Positions 19,201-28,543 of a stretch of DNA of 64,000 nucleotides are shown here, piece by piece. Source of the DNA: Pseudomonas putida. Its GTDB lineage: Bacteria; Pseudomonadota; Gammaproteobacteria; Pseudomonadales; Pseudomonadaceae. Each line of letters begins with the position of its first letter. Within the stretch, counting starts at the first letter, position 1. The stretch spans positions 4,924,494-4,988,493 of the forward strand of contig CP124529.1 of NCBI GenBank assembly GCA_029953615.1. The letters run 5' to 3'. The translations under genes were made by a program, and so were the position numbers. Below the pieces are notes generated by a model. It did not search any database. It saw only the letters and a program-made list of their open reading frames with translations, and was not told where the DNA came from.

Positions 19201-22062
19201 GCGACGGCACCGCCGCCTGCCCGCAAGCCCGGCAGCACCCATACTTCGGCCGCTTCGGCCGGGCCGACTGGCTGGGCGCACGCACGGCCATGCAGCGCTG
19301 GTTCGCCGACCCGCTGGTGAACGTGTACAACGTCGACCGTGGCCTGGGCACCATCTTCACCCACGACCACCTTGGCCCATCGACCCACCAGCAACTGGGC
19401 CTGTATGCCACCGTGCTGGCCGAACCTGCCGGCTCCACCTGGTACCACGCCGAAACCGGCGAAAAACTGTACAACCCGGCCACGCGCCAGGACGGTGGCC
19501 CGACCTCGTGGCAGGCGGTGATCCAGACTGGTGACCGCGATGGCGACGGCAAGAACGACAGCTACCGCGAGTTCTTCCTGGAATACAGCGACTTCCAGCA
19601 TGCCTACGAGGCCGGTGTGTACGTCGGCGCCGGGCCGGACGGCATCCCTGATGCCCAGTCGTACCCGGCGACTGCCGACAGCTTCCGCTACGCCATCAAC
19701 CCACCGGTGCGCGGCAAGGCGTCGAACCTGCTGGAAGCCATCGTCGAGGAACGCGGCGGCATCAACCCGGGCTGCCCAAGCCGGCCCTGCCCGCAGGCAA
19801 TCTCGGTGGATGACCCGGGCATGTTCGTCGTCAACTACCGCAACGAGCCGCTGGCCCTGCGCGTGTACGACCCAAACAAGGTCGGCCCGGACGGCAAGCG
19901 TGGCATGCAGGCCGACGGCCTGGCCGGCGACCTCAGCTACGCCCTGCAAACCCGTACCGACCGCGCCATCCCGGCGCTCCAACCTGGCACCGTCGGCAAT
20001 CACCTCGGCGGTCGGCCCCACCGGCGGCACCACGCTGTTCCCGCCGCATATCAACACGGCCGGCAGCGAACCGGGCGACCCGTTCACCCCGATGCTGCGC
20101 ACCTACTCCGGTGACAATGTACGCCTGCGCATGCACGCCGGCGGCCATGAAGAGGAGCACAACGTCACATTGCATGGCGTGAAGTGGCTGCAGAACGGCA
20201 CCGGCTACGGCAACAGCTCCAACTCCGGCTGGAAGTCATCGCAGATGATCGGTATTTCCGAACAACTGGGTTTCATGGCGCCGGTGTCGCTGATTTCCAG
20301 CTCGGCGGCCAGCAACGGTGACTACCTGTATTCGCTGGATGCTGCCCTGGAGGGCTACTGGAACGGCATCTGGGGCATCATGCGCAACTACACCGCGCAG
20401 CGTGCCGACCTGTTCCCGCTGCCCAACAACCCGCAGCCGGTGGCCATGCGCAACACCGTCAACTTCGACGGCATCTGCCCGAAAACCACGGCCAACCCCA
20501 ACGGCATCGGCAGCCGTCCCACCGTCAAGCGCAGCTACGAGATCGTCGCGGCACTGGCCAACGACATTCTCGAGAACCGCAACGGGGTCAGCATCAACGA
20601 CCCGGCCGGTGTCGGCCAGCATGTCGGCGGCCCGCTCAAGGCCAATGGCGGCACTCTGGTGTTCAACAGCCGCAAGACCACCATCCCGCTGGTCAGTGGG
20701 GTAGACCCCGAAGATGGGGAACCCTTCACCATCGGTGGCCACAGCGCGCCGCTGCACGACCCGACCGCGATCCTGTACGTGCGCAAGGCCGACCTGGACG
20801 CCAACACCGGCAAGCTGAAGGCGGGCGTGCCCGTGGAGCCGCTGGTGCTGCGCGCCAACGCCGGCGAGTGCATCAGCATCACCCTGGAAAACCGCCTGCC
20901 GCTGGTGATGCCGGACCTGCCCAGCACAGCAGTGATGCACAACGTGGTCAAGCGTGACCGCTTCGACAGCGAGGGCTCCACCGCCTTTGCCAACAACCTG
21001 ATGCGGCCGTCCAGCCACGTTGGCCTGCATGCGCAACTGCTGGCCTACGACATCACCAAGTCCGACGGCGCCAACGTAGGCCTGAACCCGGTGCAGACCG
21101 TGGCCCCCCGTGCTGGTGCCAGTGGTGCCTACCCGACCCGCACCTACCAGTACTACGCCGGCCACCTGGAGCGTGAAGGCAAGCCAGTGTCGCAACTGGG
21201 CCGTACGGTGGACAACATCAACACCACCGCCATTGAGTTCGGCGGCCTCAACCTGACCCCGTCGGACTTCATCAAGCAGCCGCAGAAAGGCCTGGTAGGT
21301 GCCATGAGCATCCTGCCGCAAACCGCCACCTGGACCGAGGACACGGCTACCCGTGCCCAGGCCACGGTGAAGGTTACCGGCCAGCCAGACTACCGCGACT
21401 TCGTCACGGTGTGGCAGCGCGCGCTGAACATGCGTTGGGCCGATGGCCGCCCGGTAGAAGGCATCAACACCGAAGGCAACGGCGCTGCCGGTGACCCGCA
21501 GGACAACGGCAACATGGCAGTCAACTACAAGACCGAGCCGCTGTGGCTGCGCTTCGGCATGGCCCCCGACTCGCCGTTCGGCCGCGCCAATGGCCTTGGC
21601 TTTGGGGATGTTCCCAACGCCCACATGGCCTACGCCAACGCCCTGGTCGGTGGCGACCCGCAAACCCCGGTGCTGTACGCCAAGCCTGGCCAGCCAGTGC
21701 GTAACCATATCGTGATGCCCAGTGGTGGCAGCCGCGGCATGGTCTACCAGCTGGACGGCCACATCTGGCCACTGCACAACTACCAGGCCGAAAAGAACGA
21801 CGTCGACGGCTACCCGCTGAGCCTGCCCGGCATCGGCTCGGTGCGCTTCGGCTACAACCCGATGGCCATGTTCATCGGGGCCCAGGAGAGTGTGCTGCCG
21901 GCCGCGCACTTCAGCTTCATGCTGCCCAGTGCTGGCGGCGCCAACGCGGTGGCGGGTGACTACCTGTTCCGCGACTACGCCGCCTACGGCAACCTCTCGG
22001 GGCTGTGGGGGATCTTGCGGGTGACCAATGAAGCGCCGCCGGCAACGGCACCGGCGCAGTGA
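16215..22062 (+). CDS. mnxG: Giant secreted multicopper oxidase, MnxG/McoA (Mn(II) oxidase) type; one frameshift
   Basis: If the frameshift is ignored this is about 1,948 residues, the size of the Mn(II)-oxidising multicopper oxidases of P. putida GB-1. A signal peptide (MSTPLKGPILSS...ASTSEA) is followed by an exported protein. Copper-ligand motifs are spread along it: HIFHLHGHQW (near 17660), YHCHFYPHFAQGMW (near 17815), QHIHLPKWDL (near 19055), FTHDHLGPSTHQQLGLY (near 19360), HEEEHNVTLHGVKW (near 20145) and DGHIWPLHNY (near 21760). An extra base in CTCC near 19977-19980 switches the frame; both halves align as one family protein. The ATG at 16215 has GGAGG upstream. MnxG versus McoA cannot be decided by eye. 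Mn oxidation is inferred from the family; other metal or organic substrates are possible. Confidence 0.82.
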
Positions 22063-22082
22063 AGGCAAATGGGGGCGCGAAA

Positions 22083-24059
22083 ATGAACAAGAAGACCCGC
22101 CTTGCGTACATGGGGGTAGCACTGGGGGCTGTGCTGATCGGCCTGGGCGTGGCCTATGAAAGCCTCTGGTGCGATCCGCGCGAGTATTTGCAGGGCTCTG
22201 CCGACCCGCAGGCCCTGCACCGGCTCAGCCGCGACGGTGTGACCGTGGAGTTCGAGGCTCGGCCGCTGGCGGGTGATGAGTTGCAGGAGGGCAGCTTCGC
22301 CAACATTCGTTTCAAGGTCAGCGACCAGGCCAGTGGCCAGCCGTTGTCGGGCATGGCCCCGGGCGCGTGGATCGACCCGACGCAGTCGGCCCCGGAGGGC
22401 GACCGCGACCAGAGCTGCAAGGCCCGTGTCGCGCTGTTCCTCAAAAGCAGCATCGGCGCCAGACCGTTGCTCGACCTGAACAGTTACTTCCTGTTGATGA
22501 TGAACAAGGACGCCAGCCTGACGGTGATCGACCCGACTGTATCGGTGGGCGGTGTGACCAGCACCCTGGCCCGTATCGACCTGCCTGGGCGGCCTATGGA
22601 CTGGGTGGCCACCGGTGACGACAAGCAGGTGTTCGTATCCATTCCCGAGCGCGGCAAGGTCTCGGTGATCGACACCGAAACCTTCACTCGCGTGGCCGAC
22701 CTGGACGCTGGCGACCAGCCGCTGCGCGTGGCCCTGCAGCCGGACCAGCACCGGCTGTGGGTAGGCAACAACAGCAGCGATCCGACCAAGGGCGGGGTAA
22801 CAGTGATCGATGTACCGGGGCGCGACACCCTGAAAACCTTCAACACCGGCAGCGGGCACCACGAGATCGCCTTCAGTGCCGATTCGCGCTACGCCTATGT
22901 CAGTAACCGCGACAGCGGCACCCTGAGCGTCATCGACATCCCGCAAATGCGCCTGGCCAAGACCATCAAGGTTGGCCCGCACCCGCTGGCGGTCAGCTAT
23001 TCGGCGCTATCCCAGGCGGTGTATGTGGTCGATGGCGAGGAGGGCAGCGTGCGCGTGTTCGACGCCCACAACCACCAGCTGCGCCACACGGTCCAGGCCG
23101 AACAGGGCCTGGGGCCGATGCGTTTCAGCAGCGATGGCCGCTACGGCATCGTGCTCAATACGCTGGAGAATCAGGCACTGGTGATCGACGCCAGTACCGA
23201 CAAGCTGATCCACCAGATCCCGGTGGCGGCCGAACCGTACCAGCTGACCTTCACCAAGGGCTATGCCTACGTACGCGGCCTGGCTTCGCCGAAGGTGAGC
23301 ATGATCAACCTGGCCAGCCTGGGCGAAGGGCGCTCGCCGATCATCCAGGGCTTCGAGGCCGGCCCGGCAGCGCCACGCCAGGCTGGGGAGCTGCCGCTGG
23401 CGCAGGGGCTGTCGGTGTCCCGCGACGACAATTCGGTGTTCGTGGTCAACCCGGTGGACAACACCACCTACTTCTATGCCGAAGGCATGAACGCACCGAT
23501 GTCCGGCTACAACAACCGTGGCCACCAGGCCCGCGCCGCCATCGTCGTCGACCGCAGCCTGCGGGAGCTGGCGCCGGGGGTGTACGGTTCGACAGTGAAG
23601 ATGCCCGCTGCCGGCAAGTTCGACGTGGCCTTCCTGCTCAACCAGCCACAGATCATCCACTGCTTCAGCACCGACGTGGCCGTAGCGCCGAATGCCGGCA
23701 AGCGCAAGGGCGCGCATGCCGAGTTCATCGGCCTGGACCGGCCGTTGTCGCAGCACAGCGCCATTACTGCACGGGTGCGCATCGTCGGCGACGACGGCGA
23801 ACCGCGCCTGGGCCTGAGCGACCTGAGCCTGCGCTACTTCCTGGCGCCTTCGTCGATGCCGCGCAACCTGCAGCTGGAGGAGGTGGGCGAGGGCATCTAT
23901 CAGGCGGCCCTGAACCTGCCCGAAGCCGGCGCCTGGTACCTGCATGTGCAATCGCCGTCGCTGGGGCGCAGGTTTGCCGAAGAAAACTACACCAGCCTGC
24001 GCGTCCTGCCGGCCGCAACGTCCAACGCTTCCGAAATTGAGGTGAGGAACCTGCGATGA
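22083..24059 (+). CDS. Membrane-anchored beta-propeller (YncE-like) protein
   Basis: This 658-residue protein has an N-terminal uncleaved anchor or signal (RLAYMGVALGAVLIGLGVAYES). A seven-bladed propeller of YVTN/YncE type follows; repeat units such as SLTVIDPTVSVGG, KVSVIDTETFTRVADL, GVTVIDVPGRDTLKTF, TLSVIDIPQMRLAKTIKVG and SVRVFDAHNHQLRHT are visible. A C-terminal beta-sandwich-like region comes last. It lies 20 bp after the multicopper oxidase gene and overlaps the next gene by four bases, so it is part of the same operon and probably acts on the periplasmic side with the oxidase. Its exact role is unknown. An alternative GTG at 22059 overlaps the oxidase stop. Confidence 0.75.
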   Translation: MNKKTRLAYMGVALGAVLIGLGVAYESLWCDPREYLQGSADPQALHRLSRDGVTVEFEARPLAGDELQEGSFANIRFKVSDQASGQPLSGMAPGAWIDPTQSAPEGDRDQSCKARVALFLKSSIGARPLLDLNSYFLLMMNKDASLTVIDPTVSVGGVTSTLARIDLPGRPMDWVATGDDKQVFVSIPERGKVSVIDTETFTRVADLDAGDQPLRVALQPDQHRLWVGNNSSDPTKGGVTVIDVPGRDTLKTFNTGSGHHEIAFSADSRYAYVSNRDSGTLSVIDIPQMRLAKTIKVGPHPLAVSYSALSQAVYVVDGEEGSVRVFDAHNHQLRHTVQAEQGLGPMRFSSDGRYGIVLNTLENQALVIDASTDKLIHQIPVAAEPYQLTFTKGYAYVRGLASPKVSMINLASLGEGRSPIIQGFEAGPAAPRQAGELPLAQGLSVSRDDNSVFVVNPVDNTTYFYAEGMNAPMSGYNNRGHQARAAIVVDRSLRELAPGVYGSTVKMPAAGKFDVAFLLNQPQIIHCFSTDVAVAPNAGKRKGAHAEFIGLDRPLSQHSAITARVRIVGDDGEPRLGLSDLSLRYFLAPSSMPRNLQLEEVGEGIYQAALNLPEAGAWYLHVQSPSLGRRFAEENYTSLRVLPAATSNASEIEVRNLR

Positions 24060-24712
24060 ACGCCAAGCATGTTTGCAAACTGTTGGCCCTGAGCCTGGCT
24101 TTTGCCGGCAACCTGGCCCTGGCCCATGGCGGCCACGATCATGATGGCCACGGCGCAAAGCCGCCGGCGGCGCGCCAGGAAAAGGCCAGCGTGCGCTTTG
24201 CCGATGTCTCGCTGCTGAACCAGGACGGCATGCCGGTACGCCTGGAAAAAGACCTCGTCGGCGACCACCTGGTGGTCATGGGCTTCATCTACACCAGCTG
24301 CACCACGGTGTGCCCGGTGGTGTCGTCGATCATGGGCAAGGTCCAGCAGCAGCTGGGTGGCCGGGTAGGGCAGGACATTCATCTGGTATCGATCAGCGTC
24401 GACCCGCAACGTGACGACGCCAAGCGCCTGCAGGACTACGCCAAGGCTTTCCAGAAGGGGCCGGGCTGGAGTTGGCTGACCGGCACGCCGTATGCGATCA
24501 GCGAAACCCTCAAGGGCCTGGGCAGCTTCAGCGCCGACCTCACCCAGCACCCGCCGCTGATCCTGGTAGGTGACGGTCGCAGCGGGCACTGGACGCGTTA
24601 CTACGGCTTCACCGACCCGGCAGTGCTGATCGACGAAATCAACCGCCTCGGCGCCCGCCGGGTGCATGCCAAGAGCACGGCGATTGCCGACCATCACGAG
24701 GTGCAACCATGA
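24056..24712 (+). CDS. SCO1/SenC copper-chaperone-like thioredoxin-fold protein (first copy)
   Basis: This 218-residue exported protein has a signal peptide (CKLLALSLAFAGNLALA) and a His-rich stretch HGGHDHDGHG just after it, which may bind copper. The SCO1 core has YTSCTTVCPVVSSIM (CxxxC) near residue 82 and the distal His in LTQHPPLILVGDG. Such proteins deliver copper or act as thiol-disulfide reductases for copper enzymes. In this operon the natural client is the multicopper oxidase rather than a cytochrome oxidase. It overlaps the second SCO gene by four bases. Confidence 0.88.
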   Translation: MNAKHVCKLLALSLAFAGNLALAHGGHDHDGHGAKPPAARQEKASVRFADVSLLNQDGMPVRLEKDLVGDHLVVMGFIYTSCTTVCPVVSSIMGKVQQQLGGRVGQDIHLVSISVDPQRDDAKRLQDYAKAFQKGPGWSWLTGTPYAISETLKGLGSFSADLTQHPPLILVGDGRSGHWTRYYGFTDPAVLIDEINRLGARRVHAKSTAIADHHEVQP

Positions 24713-25374
24713 GTCAGACAAGCTCCCGCCGCGCAGGCATGCGCGGTTTTGACTGGCTGGTGCTGGGCGGCTGCCTGTGGATCCTCGCCTCGGTGGCCTT
24801 GGCCCATCAAGGCCATGCCCCGCAGGCGCCAGAACCGCAGCCGGCCCCGCAGGCGATGACCAGTGGCGGTGGCACCCGTGATGCCCAGACCTGGTTCACC
24901 GACACTGTGCTCCAGGACCAGAACGGCCGCGAGCTGCGCTTCTATAGCGATGTGCTCAAGGACAAGGTAGTGATGCTCAACGTGATCTTCACCCACTGCA
25001 CCGACGCCTGCCCGCTGATTACCCGCAAGTTGCGCGAAGTGCGCGAGACCATGGGGCCGCAGTTGGCCAGCCAGGTGACCTTCGTGTCGATCAGCAGCGA
25101 CCCGCTGAACGACAGCCCGCAGGTGCTCAAGGCGTTTGCCGAGAAGCAGGGCGTGGACGGGCCCAACTGGTTGTTCCTGACTGGTGAAAAGGCCAATGTC
25201 GACCTGGTGCTCGGCCGCATCGGCCAGTTCCTGCCCAGCCCTGAGCAGCATTCGACACAGCTGATTGCCGGCGATGTGGCTGGCAAGCGCTGGAGCAAGA
25301 TCCGCCCGGATGCACCGCCTGCGGCGATTGCCCAGCGCATGCAGTTGCTGGCCCTGCCTTTGGCAGGGCGGTGA
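24709..25374 (+). CDS. SCO1/SenC family protein (second copy)
   Basis: This 221-residue SCO1-like protein has an N-terminal membrane segment (FDWLVLGGCLWILASVALA) and the CxxxC motif in FTHCTDACPLITRKL. The expected distal histidine is in PEQHSTQLIAG. It shares the operon with the first SCO gene but is clearly divergent from it. A pair may separate copper binding from thiol reduction; that split is an inference. Confidence 0.87.
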   Translation: MSQTSSRRAGMRGFDWLVLGGCLWILASVALAHQGHAPQAPEPQPAPQAMTSGGGTRDAQTWFTDTVLQDQNGRELRFYSDVLKDKVVMLNVIFTHCTDACPLITRKLREVRETMGPQLASQVTFVSISSDPLNDSPQVLKAFAEKQGVDGPNWLFLTGEKANVDLVLGRIGQFLPSPEQHSTQLIAGDVAGKRWSKIRPDAPPAAIAQRMQLLALPLAGR

Positions 25375-25410
25375 GCATCATGAATGCCTTGGCGGCCTTG
25401 TGCTGTTGCT

Positions 25411-25516
25411 GCCGGCCTCATCGCCGGCAAGCCAGCTCCCACAGGGACCGTAGTGCCCCTGAAGGCAATGTTGTCCCTGTTGGGAGCCGGCTTGCCGGCG
25501 ATGAGGCCAGAACAGG
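25411..25516. repeat. Inverted REP pair
   Basis: GCCGGCAAGCCAGCTCCCACAGG (25423-25445) and its inverted partner with GGGAGCCGGCTTGCCGGCGA (about 25481-25500) lie between the SCO gene and the cytochrome/binding-protein gene. The open frame runs through the REPs, but the real start is after them. Confidence 0.85.
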
Positions 25517-25527
25517 CTGGAAGAGTC

Positions 25528-27049
25528 TTGAACACAATCCTGGCGCTGCTTGTTGGTCTGGTGGTCGGTACTCCAGCTTTTGCCCTCGATCTCACCGCCA
25601 CTGAACAAGCCGGGAAACGCCTCTACCGCGAGGGCGTCTCCAGCAGCGACGCACAGTTGCAAGCCCGGGTCGGCGCCAGCGACATGACGGTCCCCGCCAG
25701 CGTGCTGCCCTGCGCCAGCTGCCACGGCAACGATGGCCGCGGCCGGGCCGAAGGTGGTGTGCGCCCGCCCAGCCTCGACTGGCAACGCCTGGCACAAGGC
25801 CAGGGCGAACGCGAGGTCAACGGCCGCCGCTACCCGGCCTACAGCGACAGCAGCCTGGCCCGGGCCATTCAACGCGGTGTCGACCCGGCCGGCAATCGCC
25901 TGGACCCGGCCATGCCACGCTTCGAACTGACCCTGGCCGACCAGCGCAACCTCACGGCCTACCTCAAGCGCCTGGCCCAGGAGCGCGACCCCGGTGTGGA
26001 GGAAGACGTGTTGCGCCTGGGCACCTTGCTGCCGGGATCCGGCCCGCTGGCCGAGGCCGGGCAAGTGGTGCGTGCGGTGCTGGAAGACGGCCTGGCCCAG
26101 CTCAACCAGCAAGGCGGCATCCACGGGCGACGCCTGGTACTGGTTGCCCTTGACCCTGGCGCCGACCCGGCCAGTGGCGAACGGGCACTGCAGCAGTTGC
26201 TGGAGCAGGAGCGGGTGTTTGCGCTGATCGCGCCATTGGCACCTATGCTCGATCAGCACCTGGCCAGCTTGCTGGCGCCCCACAATGTACCGCTGATCGG
26301 TAGCACCCCCCGCAGCGGCGGCAGCGTACAGATTTTCGACCCCTTGCCCGGCTTGCCAGCGCAATTGCTGAGCCTGGCGGGCCATGCTCGCTCGGTGTTG
26401 CACCTGGCCACGGGTGACCTGCGTGTGGTGTATGCCGGCGACGAGCAAGCGGCGTTGGCCGAGCAAGTGCGCGAACGCCTGCTTCAGCAGGGCTGGGCAC
26501 CACCTGCTGTCCAGGCCTTTGCTGGCCAGGCTGTGGACGGGCAAGGCATTGTCTTTCTGGGCCGTGCCCAGGCCTTTGCCGAATTGGCCTCGGCGTTGCA
26601 GGCCGCCGGCCGCCGGCCCTACCTGTTTGCCGCCTCGAGCCAAGTGGCCGGCGCCGTGGCGCGCTTGCCCGAGACGTGGTCGCAACAGGTGTTCCTGGCC
26701 TATCCCTATGTGCCCGAGGACTGGACCGAGCAGGGCCTGGCGACGCTTGCCGGCCTGCAGCAGCGCCAGGGCCTCGATGCTCGCCAGGCGTCGTTGCAGG
26801 TCGACACCCTGTGCGCCCTGCGCCTGTTGAGCGAAGCGTTGAAGCAGACTGGCCGTGACACCAGCCGCGAGCAGCTGATTGCCGCGCTGGAAGGCCTGCA
26901 TGATGTGTCTACCGGCCTGACCCCGGCCCTGGGCTTCGGCCCCGGTCGCCGCCAGGGCATGGCCGGTGCCCATGTGGTGGCCGGTGGCCCTGCCCGGGCC
27001 GCGCTTCACCGCGGTTACCCCGTACCGGCCACTGCCGGACAGCCCTTGA
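25528..27049 (+). CDS. Cytochrome c / periplasmic ligand-binding fusion; probable frameshift near the end
   Basis: A TTG start at 25528 behind GGAAGAG gives a good signal peptide (NTILALLVGLVVGTPAFA). An N-terminal c-type haem domain follows, with CASCHGNDGRGR (CxxCH) and a later Met in DPAMPRFELTLADQRNLTAYL. From about residue 150 a type I periplasmic-binding fold begins (LRLGTLLPGSGPLAEAGQVVRAVLEDG), as in ABC amino-acid receptors. In the annotated frame the ORF runs 200 bp into the next gene. One extra base near 26995-27002 would instead give the ending RFTAVTPYRPLPDSP and a stop at 27049, just before the next ribosome site. That ending looks right, so I place the stop there. A redox or metal-sensing role in the oxidase operon is a guess. 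Confidence 0.7.
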
Positions 27050-27061
27050 GCGGAGGTTGCC

Positions 27062-27701
27062 ATGCGTGTTCTGTTGTTGTGCCTGTTGCAGGTGTTGGCC
27101 AAGGCAAGCTGGGCCGATATGGCGGTGGCGCGGGTCAATGGCGTGGAGATCGAAAGGGCGCGCCTGGAGCGCTATTTCAGCGAGTACCTGGACGCCCAGG
27201 GCCGCGCGGTTGCCAGCATCCGCAACCCGACCCTGTACCAGCGCCTGCGCGACCAGGCGCTGGGTGAGCTGATCGACAAGGAGTTGTTGTGGCAAGAGGC
27301 CCAGCGCCGCGGCATAGCCATCAGCGACGAACAGGTGTCGGCGCATGTGAGCGAGGTCGAGGCCGCGCTTGGCAGCCCGGCAATCTTTGAACGGCGGCTG
27401 GCGGAAGCGGGCTTCGATAGGGCACAGTACAATGAGTACACCCGGCGCGAGCTGGCCGCGCAGCAGGTGTATGCCCAGCTCGAGTGCGGTCGCCGCGCCC
27501 AGCCAGGCCGAAGTCGAGGCATTCTATGATGCCAACCGGGAAACCTTGCAGGGAGCGCAACAAAGTGACAAGCCTTCGGTCATACGCGAACAGGGCCTGG
27601 TCCTGGCCAGGACCACGCTCATCGGGCAGCGAGAGGCGCAGGCGCGTCAGTCCGTGCGCCAACGTTTGCGCGCGTCCGCTAATGTGGAGATTGCCGACTG
27701 A
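27062..27701 (+). CDS. SurA-like periplasmic peptidyl-prolyl isomerase-type chaperone; one frameshift
   Basis: A signal peptide (MRVLLLCLLQVLAKASWA) precedes a SurA N-terminal chaperone domain. Typical segments are VARVNGVEIERARLERYF, LRDQALGELIDKELLWQEAQRRGI and ISDEQVSAHV. The frame breaks at CTCGAGT near 27480. Dropping one base joins VYAQL to SAVAAPSQAEVEAFYDANRE and the protein ends at 27701 with about 212 residues. No parvulin PPIase domain is visible, so it is a chaperone-like short form. It is the last gene of the oxidase operon and GGAGG precedes its ATG. It may help fold or export the very large oxidase. Confidence 0.75.
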
Positions 27702-27716
27702 GGTCGCTGATGGCGT

Positions 27717-27778
27717 TTCCCCAATACTGGGGAATAACGAAATGGCATGGTGCCATCAGTTTCCCCGCATATGGGGAA
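27717..27778. promoter_or_regulatory. Two TTCCCC-N6-GGGGAA palindromes (candidate enhancer sites)
   Basis: TTCCCC-AATACT-GGGGAA (27717-27734) and TTCCCC-GCATAT-GGGGAA (27761-27778) are perfect six-base inverted repeats 44 bp apart, about four helical turns. Another palindrome, ATGGCA-TGG-TGCCAT (27742-27756), sits between them. They lie 95-155 bp upstream of a sigma-54 promoter. Confidence 0.65.
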
Positions 27779-27872
27779 CGCCGCGGGTGCGCCTGCCTGC
27801 CGCGGTCCAGATGTTGCTTTATACCTTTGGTAAATCAATGATTTACAGTGGTGCAGCATGACTATTCACGCC

Positions 27873-27888
27873 TGGCACGAAGCCTGCT
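27873..27888 (+). promoter_or_regulatory. Sigma-54 promoter of the secretion/curli operon
   Basis: TGGCACGAAGCCTGCT is a near-consensus sigma-54 element, with GG at 27874-27875 and GC at 27886-27887, ten bases apart. The first gene of the operon starts 65 bp further on. Confidence 0.8.
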
Positions 27889-27952
27889 CAAGCCTGTACA
27901 GGGGCGCACTTCGCAGACCGGGTTACCGGGCAGTTCTTGGGAGTCGACCTTG

Positions 27953-28483
27953 GTGAACAGAGTATTGGTAGTCGATGACGAACAGACCCTTGCGCAGAAC
28001 CTGCAAGCGTACCTGCAGGCGCAAGGCCTGGAAGTTCATGTTGCCCACGACGGTGCCAGTGGTATCGAGCAGGCTGCAAGCCTGGCACCGCAAGTGATCG
28101 TGCTGGATTACCGCTTGCCCGACATGGAGGGTTTTCAGGTTCTGGAGAGCGTACGCAGGAACAGGCAGTGCCACTTCGTGCTGATTACCGCCCACCCCAC
28201 CGTAGAAGTACGTGAGCGGGCCGCCGAACTGGGTGTGAGCCATGTCCTGTTCAAGCCGTTCCCGTTGGTGGAACTGGCCCGTGCGGTCTTCGACCTGATG
28301 GGCATCGAGCGCCGGCGCAGGGCCGAGGACAACCCGGCTGAAGGGTTCGTCGAACGACGCCAGAACAGGAACGAATCGTTCCCCCTGCAGTTGTACGATG
28401 GAAGCTGGGTGTTGGCTGACCGCCGCCGTAATGGCGCCAAGCCCCCAGGGCCCGACGACGAACAACTGCTCACAGGGGAATAG
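27953..28483 (+). CDS. Stand-alone response-regulator receiver protein
   Basis: This 176-residue protein starts at a GTG at 27953 with GGGAG nine bases upstream. The receiver domain is complete: acidic pair VVDDEQ, phospho-acceptor Asp in VIVLDYRLPDMEGFQVL, Thr in VLITAHPTVEVRE, and Lys in VLFKPFPLVELARAVF. A roughly 55-residue tail (AEGFVERRQNRNE onward) has no recognisable DNA-binding domain, so it probably acts by protein contact. As first gene of the operon it may control assembly or ATPase activity of the secretion machine. The longer open frame from 27848 would include the sigma-54 promoter and is rejected. Confidence 0.8.
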   Translation: MNRVLVVDDEQTLAQNLQAYLQAQGLEVHVAHDGASGIEQAASLAPQVIVLDYRLPDMEGFQVLESVRRNRQCHFVLITAHPTVEVRERAAELGVSHVLFKPFPLVELARAVFDLMGIERRRRAEDNPAEGFVERRQNRNESFPLQLYDGSWVLADRRRNGAKPPGPDDEQLLTGE

Positions 28484-28543
28484 CGGCGCCCGCACCCCTG
28501 GCCGAGCCAGCCTGCGACGCGCCCCTGAGCGGAGTCGCAGGCC

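Noticed and set aside
18585..22122. Long minus-strand open frames opposite the second half of mnxG
   Set aside because: Same reason; their existence across both sides of the frame break also supports a continuous sense gene.
27848..27952. Longer N-terminus for the receiver protein
   Set aside because: The extension would cover the sigma-54 promoter; GTG at 27953 has a good ribosome site and starts right at the receiver fold.
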